Assembly (NCBI RefSeq): GCF_023218175.1
Contig: NZ_JALPTH010000020.1
Coordinates: 62,001 to 126,000 of the forward strand
Length of the DNA: 64,000 bases
DNA from: Streptomyces lichenis
GTDB lineage: Bacteria > Actinomycetota > Actinomycetes > Streptomycetales > Streptomycetaceae
Direction: 5' to 3'
The notes under the pieces are model-generated. The model worked only from the letters and a program-made list of their open reading frames with translations. It had not been told where the DNA came from and did not search any database. The translations under genes and the position numbers were made by a program. Shown here piece after piece: positions 40,297 through 50,052 of the stretch (within the stretch, counting starts at the first letter, position 1; each line of letters opens with the position of its first letter).

Positions 40297-42987
40297 ATGA
40301 CCGACCCCACCCGCATCCAGCCGAGCGAGCTCGACCAGCTGCCGGACCGCGACCCCGAGGAGACCGCCGAGTGGCAGGCGTCCCTGGACGCCGTGGCCAA
40401 GGCGGCCGGGCCGCACCGCGCCGCGTATCTGATGCGCCGCACCCTGGAACGCGCCGAGGGCGCCGGTCTCGCGCTGCCGAAGCTGCTGGAGACGGACTAC
40501 GTCAACACCATCCCGACCGCCGCCGAGGCCGGCTACGGCTTCGACGGGGACGAGGAGCTGGAAGCCCGTATCACCGCCTGGAACCGCTGGAACGCGGCGG
40601 CCATGGTGACCCGGGGTGCCAAGTACGGGGTCGGCGGCCACATCGCCACCTTCGCCTCGGCGGCCTGGCTCTACGAGACCGGCTTCAACCACTTCTTCCG
40701 CGGCAAGGAGGGTGACGGGAGCGGCGACCAGCTGTTCATCCAGGGGCACGCCTCCCCCGGCGTCTACGCCCGCGCCTTCCTGGACGGCCGGCTCACCGCA
40801 GCCCACCTGGACAACTTCCGCCAGGAGTCCGCGGGCAACGGCCTGCCGTCCTACCCGCACCCGCGCCGACTGCCCTGGCTGTGGGAGTTCCCCACGGTGT
40901 CGATGGGCCTCGGACCGCTCTCGGCGATCTACCAGGCGCGGTTCAACCGCTATCTGACCAACCGCTCCATCAAGGACGTCTCCGCCTCGCACGTGTGGGC
41001 GTTCCTGGGCGACGGCGAGATGGACGAGCCGGAGTCGACCGCCGCCCTGGCGCTGGCCGCCCGCGAGGGTCTGGACAACCTGACCTTCGTCATCAACTGC
41101 AACCTCCAGCGCCTGGACGGCCCGGTCCGCGCCAACTTCAAGATCGTGCAGGAGCTGGAGGCCCAGTTCCGCGGCGCCGGCTGGAACGTCGTGAAGTCGC
41201 TCTGGGGCACCGCCTGGGACGAGCTGTTCCAGCTGGACACCACCGGCGCCCTGGTCCGCCGCCTCCGTGAGGTGCCGGACGCCCAGATCCAGACGTACCA
41301 GACCCGGGACGCCGCCTACATCCGCGAGGACTTCTTCGGCAGGGAGCCGGCCCTCGTCGAGCTGGCGAAGCTGCTGAGCGACGACAAGATCCTGGAGTGC
41401 TTCCACACCTCCCGCGGCGGCCACGAGTCCCGCAAGGTGTACGCCGCGTACAAGGCGGCCCTCGCCCACAAGGGCGCGCCGACGGTGATCCTGGCCCAGA
41501 CGGTGAAGGGCTTCACCCTCGGCGAGGGCTTCGCCTCCAAGAACGCCAACCACCAGATGAAGAAGCTGACGGTGGACGAGTTCCGGCGGATGCGGGACCT
41601 GCTGGGCCTGCCGATCGCCGACGCGGCGTTCGAGGACGGCCAGGTGCCCTACGGCCACCCCGGCGCCGACTCCCCCGAGGTCCGCTACCTCCAGGAGCGC
41701 CGCGCCGCGCTCGGCGGCCCCGCCCCGGCCCGCCGGGTGCACCCGGTGGCCCCGCTGCCGGCCGCCGCGGACAAGGCCTTCGCCGCCTTCGACAAGGGCT
41801 CCGGCTCCCAGTCGGTGGCGACCACGATGGCCTTCGTCCGGCTGATGAAGGACCTGATCCGGGACAAGCAGACCGGGAAGCGCTGGGTGCCGATCGTCCC
41901 CGACGAGGCCCGCACCTTCGGCATGGAGTCGCTGTTCCCCTCGCTGGGCATCTACTCGCCCAAGGGCCAGACGTACGAGCCGGTCGACCGCGACCAGCTG
42001 ATGTACTACCGCGAGGCCAAGGACGGCCAGATCCTCAACGAGGGCATCACCGAGGCCGGCTCGATGGCCGACTTCATCGCCGCGTCCACCGCGTACGCGA
42101 CGCACGGCGAGCCGATGATCCCGTTCTACATCTTCTACTCGATGTTCGGCTGGCAGCGCACGGCCGACCAGATGTGGCAGCTCGGCGACCAGCTCGGCCG
42201 CGGCTTCCTGGTCGGCGCCACCGCCGGCCGCACCACGCTGACCGGTGAGGGCCTCCAGCACGCCGACGGCCACTCCCCGGTGATCGCCGCCACCAACCCG
42301 GCGGCGCTGACCTACGACCCGGCGTTCGCCTACGAGGTCGCGGTGATCGTCAAGGAGGGCCTGCGCCGGATGTACGGCGAGGCCGCGCCGGACGAGGACC
42401 GGAACGTCTTCTACTACCTGACCGTCTACAACGAGCCGATGCCGCAGCCGGCCAAGCCGCAGGGCGTGGACGAGGGCATCATCAAGGGCCTGTACCGCTT
42501 CAAGGAGGGCGAGCCGGCCGCCGCGGACGCCCCGCGCATCCAGCTGCTCTCCTCCGGCACCGCCATCCACTGGGCGCTCAAGGCCCAGGAGCTGCTGGCC
42601 GCCGAGTGGAGCGTGACCGCCGACGTGTGGTCCGCGACCTCCTGGTCGGAGCTGCGGCGGGACGCCCTGGACGCCGACGCGGCGCTGCTGCGCGGTGAGG
42701 AGCGGGTGCCCTACGTACGCCAGGCACTGGCCGACGCACCCGGCCCGGTGCTCGCGGTCAGCGACTACATGCGCCAGGTCCCGGACCAGATCGCCCAGTG
42801 GGTGGAGCAGGACTGGTCCTCGCTCGGCGCCGACGGCTTCGGCCTCTCCGACACCCGCGAGGCGGCCCGCCGCCACTTCGGCGTGGACGCCGAGTCGGTC
42901 GTCGTCGCCGCCCTGGCCCAGCTCGCCCGCCGCGGCGAGGTCCCGGCCTCGGTGGTCAAGGACGCCCGGGAGCGCTACGGCCTGTGA
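40297..42987 (+). CDS. aceE: Pyruvate dehydrogenase E1 component, homodimeric type
   Basis: Thiamine-diphosphate enzyme that decarboxylates pyruvate and transfers the acetyl group to lipoyl-E2. 896 aa, the standard size for the homodimeric form. Start ATG 40297 (MTDPTRIQPSELDQLPDRDP) with GGAAGG upstream; an open extension to 40141 covers the promoter and is rejected. The TPP/Mg motif GDGEMDEPESTAAL begins near residue 237 and ends near NCN; histidines of the active site are in GGHIATF, QGHASPG and HTSRGGHE. Links glycolysis to the TCA cycle. Confidence 0.96.
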   Translation: MTDPTRIQPSELDQLPDRDPEETAEWQASLDAVAKAAGPHRAAYLMRRTLERAEGAGLALPKLLETDYVNTIPTAAEAGYGFDGDEELEARITAWNRWNAAAMVTRGAKYGVGGHIATFASAAWLYETGFNHFFRGKEGDGSGDQLFIQGHASPGVYARAFLDGRLTAAHLDNFRQESAGNGLPSYPHPRRLPWLWEFPTVSMGLGPLSAIYQARFNRYLTNRSIKDVSASHVWAFLGDGEMDEPESTAALALAAREGLDNLTFVINCNLQRLDGPVRANFKIVQELEAQFRGAGWNVVKSLWGTAWDELFQLDTTGALVRRLREVPDAQIQTYQTRDAAYIREDFFGREPALVELAKLLSDDKILECFHTSRGGHESRKVYAAYKAALAHKGAPTVILAQTVKGFTLGEGFASKNANHQMKKLTVDEFRRMRDLLGLPIADAAFEDGQVPYGHPGADSPEVRYLQERRAALGGPAPARRVHPVAPLPAAADKAFAAFDKGSGSQSVATTMAFVRLMKDLIRDKQTGKRWVPIVPDEARTFGMESLFPSLGIYSPKGQTYEPVDRDQLMYYREAKDGQILNEGITEAGSMADFIAASTAYATHGEPMIPFYIFYSMFGWQRTADQMWQLGDQLGRGFLVGATAGRTTLTGEGLQHADGHSPVIAATNPAALTYDPAFAYEVAVIVKEGLRRMYGEAAPDEDRNVFYYLTVYNEPMPQPAKPQGVDEGIIKGLYRFKEGEPAAADAPRIQLLSSGTAIHWALKAQELLAAEWSVTADVWSATSWSELRRDALDADAALLRGEERVPYVRQALADAPGPVLAVSDYMRQVPDQIAQWVEQDWSSLGADGFGLSDTREAARRHFGVDAESVVVAALAQLARRGEVPASVVKDARERYGL

Positions 42988-43108
42988 AGGTGAGCTGATG
43001 GCGTGCGGTTGACGGTGGTGCGGGGTTCCGGCAGGTCCGGGGCCCCGCTCCCGTCGTCCGGCGGAAAACGACGGGTGTCGAGGCGGGGGCCCGTGCCAGA
43101 CTCCGGTC

Positions 43109-44143
43109 ATGCCGCCGATCATGTACCCGCCGCCGCTGCGCCCGGGCGACCGCGTCGCCGTCACCTCCCCGTCCAGCGGCGTCCCCGCGCCGCTGCGCGA
43201 GCGGCTGGCGGTCGCCGTCGCGGCGGTGGAGGCGCGGGGGTATGAGGTGGTGACCGGCCGCTGCATGGACGGTACGGGGCATCTGAGCGCCCCGGCGCAG
43301 GCGCGGGCCGCCGAGCTGACGGCGCTGCTCACCGACCCGTCGGTGCGGGCCGTCGTACCGCCGTGGGGCGGGGAGACCGCCATCGATCTGCTGCCGCTGC
43401 TCGACTGGGACCGGATCAGGGCGGCGGAGCCCACCTGGCTGGTCGGCTTCTCCGACCTCTCGACCCTGATGACACCGCTGACCCTGCTCACCGGTGTCGC
43501 CACCCTGCACGGCAACAACCTGATGGACACCCCCTACCGGGTGCCGGAGGGGCTGCTGTCCTGGCTGGACATCGCCGCGCTGCCGGCCGGTGCCCGGTTC
43601 GCCCAGACCCCGCCGGGCCGGTACCGCTCGACCGGCTGGGACGACTACGCCGCCGACCCGGGGGTGCGGGACCTCACCCTGGACGCGGCCGGCTGCTGGA
43701 CCCGGTTGGACGGCGGCAGCGGTGACGTGGACGTCGAGGGCCGGTTGATCGGCGGCTGTATCGAGACGCTCTGCCATGTGGCCGGTACGCCCTACGGCGA
43801 TGTGCCGGCGTTCGCCCGCGCCCATGCGCCCGAGGGACTGCTGGTGTACGTGGAGGCCGCCGAGGACGACCCGTTCACCATCTGCCGGGCGCTGCACGGG
43901 ATGCGGCTGGCCGGCTTCTTCGACGCGGCGAACGCCGTCCTGGTGGGCCGGACCTCCGCTCCCGACCGGCCCTCGCTGAGCCGGCACGAGGCCGTGCTGG
44001 ACGCGCTGGGGCCGCTGGGGGTGCCGCTGGTCGCGGACGTCGAGTGCGGTCACGTGCCGCCGTACCTTCCGCTGGTGAACGGGGCGCGCGGCCGGGTGGT
44101 GCTCACCGCAGAGCGGCGGGAGCTGGTCCAGACCCTGGACTGA
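43109..44143 (+). CDS. LD-carboxypeptidase-like serine peptidase (S66)
   Basis: 344 aa. S66 peptidases trim the L,D bond of murein tetrapeptides, or in the MccF branch hydrolyse nucleotide-peptide antibiotics. The catalytic triad can be placed: nucleophile Ser115 (GFSDLSTL), Glu219 (CIETLC) and His315 (ECGHVPPYLPLVNG). The N-terminus RPGDRVAVTSPSSG is typical. No signal peptide, so cytoplasmic. CAGACT lies 6 nt before ATG 43109, suggesting a leaderless transcript. Recycling versus immunity function cannot be decided from sequence. Confidence 0.9.
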   Translation: MPPIMYPPPLRPGDRVAVTSPSSGVPAPLRERLAVAVAAVEARGYEVVTGRCMDGTGHLSAPAQARAAELTALLTDPSVRAVVPPWGGETAIDLLPLLDWDRIRAAEPTWLVGFSDLSTLMTPLTLLTGVATLHGNNLMDTPYRVPEGLLSWLDIAALPAGARFAQTPPGRYRSTGWDDYAADPGVRDLTLDAAGCWTRLDGGSGDVDVEGRLIGGCIETLCHVAGTPYGDVPAFARAHAPEGLLVYVEAAEDDPFTICRALHGMRLAGFFDAANAVLVGRTSAPDRPSLSRHEAVLDALGPLGVPLVADVECGHVPPYLPLVNGARGRVVLTAERRELVQTLD

Positions 44144-44167
44144 CCGCGCACGGCGGATGATGGGGCC

Positions 44168-45166
44168 ATGCGTGCCGCCCGGCTGATCAAGATGGTGCTT
44201 CTGCTCCAGTCCCGTCCGACCATGACCGCCGCCGAGCTGGCCCGGGAGCTGGAGGTGTCGGAGCGGACCGTCACCCGGGACGCGCAGGCGCTGTCCGAGG
44301 CGGGTGTGCCGGTGTACGCGGACCGGGGGCGGGGCGGCGGGTACCGGTTGCTGGGCGGTTACCGCACCCGGCTGACCGGGCTGGCCCGCGGCGAGGCGGA
44401 GGCGCTGTTCCTGTCCGGGGTGCCGGGTGCGCTGCGGACCATGGGGCTGGACGACGCGGCCTCGGCGGCCCGGCTGAAGGTGTCGGCGGCGCTGCTGCCC
44501 TCGCTGCGGGACGCCCCGGAGGCCGCCGCCCAGCGGTTCCATCTGGACGCGCCCGGCTGGTACCAGGAGCCCGAGACACCGGAGCTGCTGCCGGTGCTGG
44601 CGGAGGCGGTCTGGGGCGACCGGCGGGTGGAGGTCCGCTACCGGCGGGCCGGGGGTACGGAGGTCGGCCGCCGGCTGGAGCCGTACGGCCTGGTGCTGAA
44701 GGCGGGGGTCTGGTACCTGTGCGCCCGGGCGCAGGCCCCGGTCGCGTCGGCCTCCTCGGTGCGGGTGTACCGGGTGGACCGGTTCACCCGCGTGGAGGTG
44801 GAGCGGGACGGGGAGCGGTTCACCCGGGAGGAGGGCTTCGACCTGCCGGCGTTCTGGGCGGAGCGGGCCGCCGCGTTCGCCCGCTCCATCCTCCGGGACG
44901 AGGTGGTGGTGCGGCTGACCCCGGCCGGGGCGCGGGCCCTGCCCCATGTCACCGACCGGGCCGCCGCCGAGGAGGCGCTGGCGGCGGCCGGGGAGCCCGG
45001 TCCGGACGGCCGGGTGGAGGTCCGGTTGCGGGTGGAGTCGGCGGAGGTGGCGTACGCGCAGCTGCTCACCCTCGGCCCGGAGGCGGAGGTGCTGGGCCCG
45101 CCCGCGCTGCGGGCCCGGTTCGCCGAGGCGGCGGCGGGGATGGGCGCCCTCTACGGGTCCTCGTAG
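44168..45166 (+). CDS. WYL-domain transcriptional regulator
   Basis: 332 aa. N-terminal HTH_11 domain (about 5-60, RLIKMVLLLQSRPTMTAAELARELEVSERTVTRDA) followed by the WYL domain (about 140-215, RVEVRYRRAGGTEVGRRLEPYGLVLKAGVWYLCAR) and a C-terminal WCX extension. WYL proteins bind nucleic acids or nucleotides and often control DNA-repair or defence genes; here no such partner is adjacent. GATGAT lies 6 nt before the ATG. Divergent or convergent partners are ordinary metabolic genes. Confidence 0.92.
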   Translation: MRAARLIKMVLLLQSRPTMTAAELARELEVSERTVTRDAQALSEAGVPVYADRGRGGGYRLLGGYRTRLTGLARGEAEALFLSGVPGALRTMGLDDAASAARLKVSAALLPSLRDAPEAAAQRFHLDAPGWYQEPETPELLPVLAEAVWGDRRVEVRYRRAGGTEVGRRLEPYGLVLKAGVWYLCARAQAPVASASSVRVYRVDRFTRVEVERDGERFTREEGFDLPAFWAERAAAFARSILRDEVVVRLTPAGARALPHVTDRAAAEEALAAAGEPGPDGRVEVRLRVESAEVAYAQLLTLGPEAEVLGPPALRARFAEAAAGMGALYGSS

Positions 45167-45182
45167 GCCCTGGGGTCCCTTG

Positions 45183-46130
45183 CTAGCGGTAGTCCTCGGC
45201 GGCGGGCCGCTTGCCGTCGTCCGCGGCCTCGCCGGTGGCCTCGTCCAGGGCGAGGAGGTAGCCCCAGGCGTCCGGCTGGGAGCCGTCGGCGTCGGTGAAG
45301 CCGTACTCCCGGGCGAGCTGCCCGCTGGACAGCGAGCGGCCGCTCCAGCGCCCGCGCTCCGGGTCGGCGGCGAGCGCGGCGACCGCCCGGCCGACCAGCA
45401 CCGGCGACTCGGCGATGGCGAAGGTGGGCTCCTGGGCGATGCCGTCGCGCCAGTTCTCCTCCCGTACGCCGAAGTGGTCCAGCATCGCCTCCGAGCGGAG
45501 GAAGCCGGGGGTGAGCGCCACCGCGGTGGTGCCGGTGCCCTTCAGCTCCTCCGAGAGGGCGAACGCCATCCGGATCGGGGAGTTCTTCGCCAGGTCGTAG
45601 TAGAAGTTCTCCCGGAAGCGGGCGTTGTACTCGGCGGTGCCGTCGGTCATCTCGACCAGCAGACCGCCCGGATGGCGCAGCATCAGCGGCAGAGCGACGC
45701 TGCTGGTGATGGCGTGGCTGCGGATGCCGAGGTCCAGCATGCGCAGCCCGGCGTCGAGGTCGGTGTCCCACATCCTCACCCCGAACTCCAGCAGCCGGTC
45801 ACCGCCCCAGAGGCTGTTCACCAGGACGTCCAGCCGGCCGCGCTCCCGGTCGATCCGGTCCACCAGGGCGCGGACCTGCTCGGGCTCCAGATGGTCGGTG
45901 GGGACGGCGATGCCCTCGCCGCCGGCGGCGGTGACCAGTTCGGCGGTCTCCTCGACGGTCTCGCCGGGCCGTCCGACCTCGCTGACCCGGTCGCGGGTGG
46001 TGCGGCCGGTCGCGTAGACGGTGGCCCCGGCGGCCCCGAGCTGGACGGCGATGGCGCGCCCGGCGCCCCGGGTGGCGCCCGCGACGAGGGCGATGGTGCC
46101 GGCGAGCGGTGTGTTCTTGTCGGTCGTCAT
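45183..46130 (-). CDS. SDR-family oxidoreductase
   Basis: 315 aa from ATG 46130 (MTTDKNTPLAGTIALVAGATRGAG); the longer open frame upstream overlaps the next gene and is rejected. NAD(P)-binding TGxxxGxG-type motif AGATRGAG (about 18-25). Active-site Tyr and Lys are in FYYDLAKNSPIRMA (YxxxK). Long C-terminal extension relative to classical SDRs (about 280 onward). Substrate unknown. It converges on the WYL regulator with a 16-bp gap, too short for a hairpin terminator. Confidence 0.9.
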   Translation of the reverse strand: MTTDKNTPLAGTIALVAGATRGAGRAIAVQLGAAGATVYATGRTTRDRVSEVGRPGETVEETAELVTAAGGEGIAVPTDHLEPEQVRALVDRIDRERGRLDVLVNSLWGGDRLLEFGVRMWDTDLDAGLRMLDLGIRSHAITSSVALPLMLRHPGGLLVEMTDGTAEYNARFRENFYYDLAKNSPIRMAFALSEELKGTGTTAVALTPGFLRSEAMLDHFGVREENWRDGIAQEPTFAIAESPVLVGRAVAALAADPERGRWSGRSLSSGQLAREYGFTDADGSQPDAWGYLLALDEATGEAADDGKRPAAEDYR

Positions 46131-46289
46131 GGGCTCGACGCTCGCACCGATACCCGACATCCGCTGTCCGGTATTGCGGACGGGATCGCGGAAGGGGTGT
46201 CGACGGGTTGCCGAACGGTGGAAGTGGTGCCGCCGTTTCGGCGACTCCGGGTGCACGCGCGGGCCGCAACCCCGATGCTTGGTGCCGTG

Positions 46290-46808
46290 ATGGACGAGAC
46301 GGAGTTCTGGGAGATCGTCGACACCACCCGCGAGGCCGCCGAGGGCGACCCCGAGGACCATGCCGAGCTGCTGGTGGAACGGCTGCTGGAGCTCGACCCG
46401 GACTCCGTGCTGGACTTCGCCCGCCACTTCGAGGCCCGCTACAACCGGGCGTACACCTGGGAGCTGCGGGGCGCGGCGGCCGTGCTGCTGGGCGGTGCGG
46501 GTGACGACGCCTTCGACTACTTCCGCTGCTGGCTGATCGGGCAGGGCCGGGAGGTGTTCGAGGGCGGAGTGCACGAGCCGGACTCGCTGGCGGAGCTGCT
46601 GGACGGCTTCGACGAGGAGATCGACGGGGACGGGGAGGAGCTGGGGTACGCGGCCGACGAGGCGTACGAGCAGCTCACCGGCGCGGACACCCCCGACCTG
46701 GGCATCGCCCCGCAGCCGCCGGAGCCGGAGGGCGTCTCCTTCGACCTGGCGGACACCTCGGCGCTGGCCGAGCGCTACCCCCGGCTGTGGGAGCGCTTCG
46801 GCGGCTGA
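46290..46808 (+). CDS. DUF4240-domain protein
   Basis: 172 aa, acidic: MDETEFWEIVDTTREAAEGDPEDHAELLVERLLELDPDSVLDFARHF..., the DUF4240 signature, with a conserved WELRGAAAVLLGG and FDYFRCWLIGQGREVFE. Cytoplasmic, function unknown. GTG 46287 immediately before the ATG is an alternative start: GATGCT lies 7 nt before that GTG, suggesting a leaderless mRNA. Overlaps no other gene. Confidence 0.88.
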   Translation: MDETEFWEIVDTTREAAEGDPEDHAELLVERLLELDPDSVLDFARHFEARYNRAYTWELRGAAAVLLGGAGDDAFDYFRCWLIGQGREVFEGGVHEPDSLAELLDGFDEEIDGDGEELGYAADEAYEQLTGADTPDLGIAPQPPEPEGVSFDLADTSALAERYPRLWERFGG

Positions 46809-46826
46809 GCGCCGCCCGGCACGACT

Positions 46827-47411
46827 TCAGACAGGCTCCGGCCCGTCCAGCCGTCTCCCCATGCAGACGTCGTCCACGGCGACACCGCGCAGGTGGAACT
46901 CCCCCGGCAGCACGCCCTCCACGGCGAAGCCCTCGGAGGCGTACAGGCTGCGGGCGGGCGTGTTGTGGCCCAGCACCCGCAGGGTGATCCGGGTCGCCCC
47001 CTGCCGCCGGGCCTCGTCGCAGGCGGCCCGCAGCAGCGCCCGGGCCAGTCCACGCCGCCGCGCCCAGTCGGCCACCGCGAGGCCCTGGATCTGGCGGACA
47101 TGGGCGTTGCAGGGCAGGGCGGTGGGCGGCACCAGCCGGATGTACCCGGCGATGCGGGTCCCGTCCGCGTTCTCCGCCACCAGGTAGTCGGCCGGGCGGT
47201 GGGCGGAGTCGAAGAAGGGGGCGTACGGCGCATGGGGCTCGGGTTGCACCGCGTGCAGGGGCGACCAGACGGCGCGGTCCAGCCGGCTCAGCTCCTCGGC
47301 GTCCTCCGCCCGCGCCCGCCGTATCCGAGGCACCGGAGGCGTCGGGGGTGTCGGGGCTGTGCCGGGTGGGTGGCCCGGGCGGGCGGAGTCCGGGGTCGTC
47401 ATGTGCGTCAC
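46827..47411 (-). CDS. GNAT-family N-acetyltransferase
   Basis: 194 aa. A Pro-rich N-terminal tail (1-28), then a GNAT fold: RIRRARAEDAEELSRLD, GYIRLVPP, and the acetyl-CoA motif IQGLAVADWARRRGLARALL (about 109-128, Q/RxxGxG/A type), then LRVLGHNTPARSLYASEGFAVEG. Acceptor substrate unknown. Start ATG 47411; ATG 47402 is an alternative. Confidence 0.9.
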   Translation of the reverse strand: MTHMTTPDSARPGHPPGTAPTPPTPPVPRIRRARAEDAEELSRLDRAVWSPLHAVQPEPHAPYAPFFDSAHRPADYLVAENADGTRIAGYIRLVPPTALPCNAHVRQIQGLAVADWARRRGLARALLRAACDEARRQGATRITLRVLGHNTPARSLYASEGFAVEGVLPGEFHLRGVAVDDVCMGRRLDGPEPV

Positions 47412-47437
47412 TGTGCCATGGGGGCAGGATGGGCCTC

Positions 47438-48337
47438 ATGGCACATCGCTCCCGTATCGCGGTCACCGGCGCCTCCGGGCTGATCGGCGCGGCCCTGGTC
47501 CGTTCCCTGCGCGCCGACGGGCATGAGGTGGTGCGGCTGGTACGCCGCCCCGCCCGGTCCGGCGACGAGTGCGCGTGGGATCCGAAGCGGAACCACGTGG
47601 ACACCGCCGGGCTGGCCGGCTGCGAGGCGGTGGTCCACCTCGCGGGTGCCGGCGTCGGCGACCGCCGCTGGACCGCGGCGTACAAGAAGGAGATCCGCGA
47701 CAGCCGGGTGCTGGGCACCACGGCGATCGCGGAGGCGGTCACCCGGCTGGACACCCCGCCGCGGGTGCTGCTGTGCGGCAGCGCGATCGGCTACTACGGG
47801 GACACCGGCGACCGCCCGGTGGACGAGTCGGCCCCGGCGGGGCGCGGGTTCCTGCCGTCGGTCTGCGTGGAGTGGGAGGCCGCGGCGGCGCCCGCCTCGG
47901 AGGCGGGCATCCGGGTCGCCCACGCCCGCACCGGTCTGGTGGTGAGCCGGAAGGGCGGGGCGTGGGGGCGGCTTTTCCCGATCTTCAAGGCGGGTCTGGG
48001 GGGCCGGCTGGGCTCGGGTGAGCAGTTCTGGAGCTTCATCGCCCTGCACGACGAGATCGCCGCGCTCCGGCACATCCTGGACACCGAGTCGCTGACCGGC
48101 CCGGTCAACCTCACCGCCCCGGAGCCGGTCACCAACCGCGAGGTCAGCGCCGCGATGGGCCGGGTCCTGCGCCGCCCCACCCCCTTCCCGGTACCCGCCG
48201 CGGCCCTGAAGCTGGCCCTCGGCGACTTCGCGGAGGACGTGCTGGGCAGCCAGCGGGTGCTCCCGGGCCGGCTGCTGGAGTCCGGTTTCCGCTTCGCCTT
48301 CCCGACCGTGGACGAGGCCATCGCCTCGGTGGTCTGA
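47438..48337 (+). CDS. TIGR01777-family epimerase/nucleoside-diphosphate-sugar-type SDR
   Basis: 299 aa. N-terminal Rossmann motif VTGASGLIGAAL (about 8-19), then VHLAGAGVGDRRWT, SAIGYYGDTGD and the family C-terminus LALGDFAEDVLGSQRVLPGRLLESGFRFAFP. TIGR01777 members (YfcH-like; SulA in plants) are often linked to cell division or redox, but the reaction is not established. CAGGAT lies 7 nt before ATG 47438. Downstream is a tandem-repeat intergenic region. Confidence 0.9.
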   Translation: MAHRSRIAVTGASGLIGAALVRSLRADGHEVVRLVRRPARSGDECAWDPKRNHVDTAGLAGCEAVVHLAGAGVGDRRWTAAYKKEIRDSRVLGTTAIAEAVTRLDTPPRVLLCGSAIGYYGDTGDRPVDESAPAGRGFLPSVCVEWEAAAAPASEAGIRVAHARTGLVVSRKGGAWGRLFPIFKAGLGGRLGSGEQFWSFIALHDEIAALRHILDTESLTGPVNLTAPEPVTNREVSAAMGRVLRRPTPFPVPAAALKLALGDFAEDVLGSQRVLPGRLLESGFRFAFPTVDEAIASVV

Positions 48338-48344
48338 GGCCTGG

Positions 48345-48448
48345 CCCGCCGGGGCTGTGCCCTGGGCGGTCCGCCGGTGAGTGGGTGGCCCCCCGCCGGG
48401 GCGGTGCCCCGGGTGGTTCGCCGGTGAATGGCCGGTGAATGGGTGGCC
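48345..48448. repeat. Two imperfect tandem units after the epimerase gene
   Basis: Unit 1 (48345-48390) and unit 2 (48391-48448) share CCCGCCGGGGC, GTGCCC.GGG.GGT, CGCCGGTGA and GTGGGTGGCC; unit 2 has an extra internal copy of GCCGGTGAAT. The rest of the 437-bp gap (48449-48774) is C-rich with two GGCCTCTT elements and holds no convincing gene. Confidence 0.65.
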
Positions 48449-48774
48449 GCCGCATGGCCGGGCCTCTTCAGGCCCCGCCGGGCCCATCCGGCCTCACCCC
48501 CCGGCCCGAGGCCTCTTGGCCCCCCGCCCCACTCCCCCGGCCTCAGGCACCCGACGGGAGGGCGCACCGGCGCACCGCTCCTGGACCAGCCGGCGCGTCG
48601 GTGTGACACGGTCGCGCGGGTGTGCGACCCCGCCTTGCTCCGGTGCTCCGGTACGCGCGCGGGCCTGGGCTGTGGGCGGCGCTCGTACGCTCGGTCACCG
48701 AACTCCCGTATTCCGGCGCCCGCTTCCGGGCATGAGCCCCCCACGCACCGAGCCGCCACCCCGGGGAGGGACAC

Positions 48775-50052
48775 GTGTTCAGTACGCCAGACACCGCGGA
48801 TGTCGTCATCGTCGGAGCCGGGATCGCGGGGCTGACCGCGGCCCGCCGGCTGGTCGGGGCGGGGGTGAGCGTCCGGGTGCTGGAGGCCGCGCCGCGGGCC
48901 GGCGGGCGGATGGCCACCGAGGAGGTGGACGGCTTCCTGCTGGACCGCCCGGGGCTGCCGCTGAGCAGTGCGCAGGAGGTGCTCGCGGGCACCGCGCTGC
49001 GGCTGTTCCAGCCGGGGGTGCTGGTCCGGTCCGACGGCCGGCTGCACCGGGCGGGCGGCCCAGGGGTGCCGCCCGCCTCGGCGCTGACCCGGGCGCGGGC
49101 ACTGGCCGAGGTGCCGCGCGGCCTGGACCAGGCCCGGCTGGGCGCGGCCCTGGCCCGGCTGGCCCAGACGCCGGACGACCGGCTGGCGGCCCGGCCCGAG
49201 CGGTCGGCGCTGGAGGCGCTGGCGGGGCGCGGGCTGTCGGCCCGTACGGCGCACCGGTTCGTACGCCCGCTGCTGGCCGCGCTGCTGGGCGACCCGGAGC
49301 TGTCGACGTCCAGCCGGTGCGCGGACCTGGCGCTGCGCGACTACGCGCGCGGCCGGCTCTGTGTGCCGGAGGGCGGCGCGGGGGCGCTGCCCGAGCGGCT
49401 GGTGGCGGCGCTGCCGCCGGGCACGGTGCGCACCGGCGTACGCGTGAAGGAGGCGTCCACCAACCGGGTGGTGACGGCCGGTCACGGGGAGCTGGCCTGC
49501 CGGGCGCTGGTGGTGGCGACCGGGGCGCGGGCCGCGGCGGAGCTGCTGCCGGGGCTGCGGGTGCCGCGGTTCCGCCCGCTGACGGTGCTGCACCACACCG
49601 CGCCGCAGGCCCCGCCGGTGGGGGCGTCGCTGGTGCTGGACGCGGACCGGCCGGGTCCGGTGGCCTGGTCGGCGGTGCTGAGTGAGGTGGACCCGTCGCG
49701 GGCACCGCACGGCCGGGTGCTGATCGGCTCCATGGTGCCGGGTCCGCTGCCGGACCGGCTGGACGAGCGGGTGCGCCGCCAGCTGGCCGGGATGTACGGG
49801 GTGTCCACGGCCGACTGGCAGTTGCTGGGCGTGCACCACGACGCGGAGGCCGTCCCGGAGACGGCGGCGCCGCATGACCCGGACCGGCCGGTGCGGCTGC
49901 TGTCGGGGCTGTATGTGTGCGGCGACCACCGGGGCGCGGCGGGGGCGCAGGGGGCGTACGCCTCGGGGCGCCGCGCGGCCGACGCGGTCCTGCGCGATCT
50001 GGGCGTACCGCTGCCGGCCCACCGGGACGAGCCGCTGCCGGCGGCCGCCTGA
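48775..50052 (+). CDS. FAD-dependent oxidoreductase (amine oxidase/phytoene dehydrogenase-like)
   Basis: 425 aa from GTG 48775 with GGGGAGGG upstream. FAD-binding VVIVGAGIAGLTAARRLVGAG (about 10-30) followed by RVLEAAPRAGGRMATEEVDGF, the amine-oxidase family GG motif. The C-terminal FAD contact is LYVCGDHRGAAGAQGAYASGRRAADAV (about 379-405). The middle region is short and Ala/Leu/Arg-rich. It resembles protoporphyrinogen-oxidase-like and NAD(P)-binding proteins of Streptomyces; substrate unknown. Cytosolic. Confidence 0.9.
   Translation: MFSTPDTADVVIVGAGIAGLTAARRLVGAGVSVRVLEAAPRAGGRMATEEVDGFLLDRPGLPLSSAQEVLAGTALRLFQPGVLVRSDGRLHRAGGPGVPPASALTRARALAEVPRGLDQARLGAALARLAQTPDDRLAARPERSALEALAGRGLSARTAHRFVRPLLAALLGDPELSTSSRCADLALRDYARGRLCVPEGGAGALPERLVAALPPGTVRTGVRVKEASTNRVVTAGHGELACRALVVATGARAAAELLPGLRVPRFRPLTVLHHTAPQAPPVGASLVLDADRPGPVAWSAVLSEVDPSRAPHGRVLIGSMVPGPLPDRLDERVRRQLAGMYGVSTADWQLLGVHHDAEAVPETAAPHDPDRPVRLLSGLYVCGDHRGAAGAQGAYASGRRAADAVLRDLGVPLPAHRDEPLPAAA

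Noticed and set aside
40225..43530. Minus-strand frame of 1101 codons opposite aceE
   Set aside because: Antisense shadow caused by high GC3; aceE on the plus strand has all family motifs.
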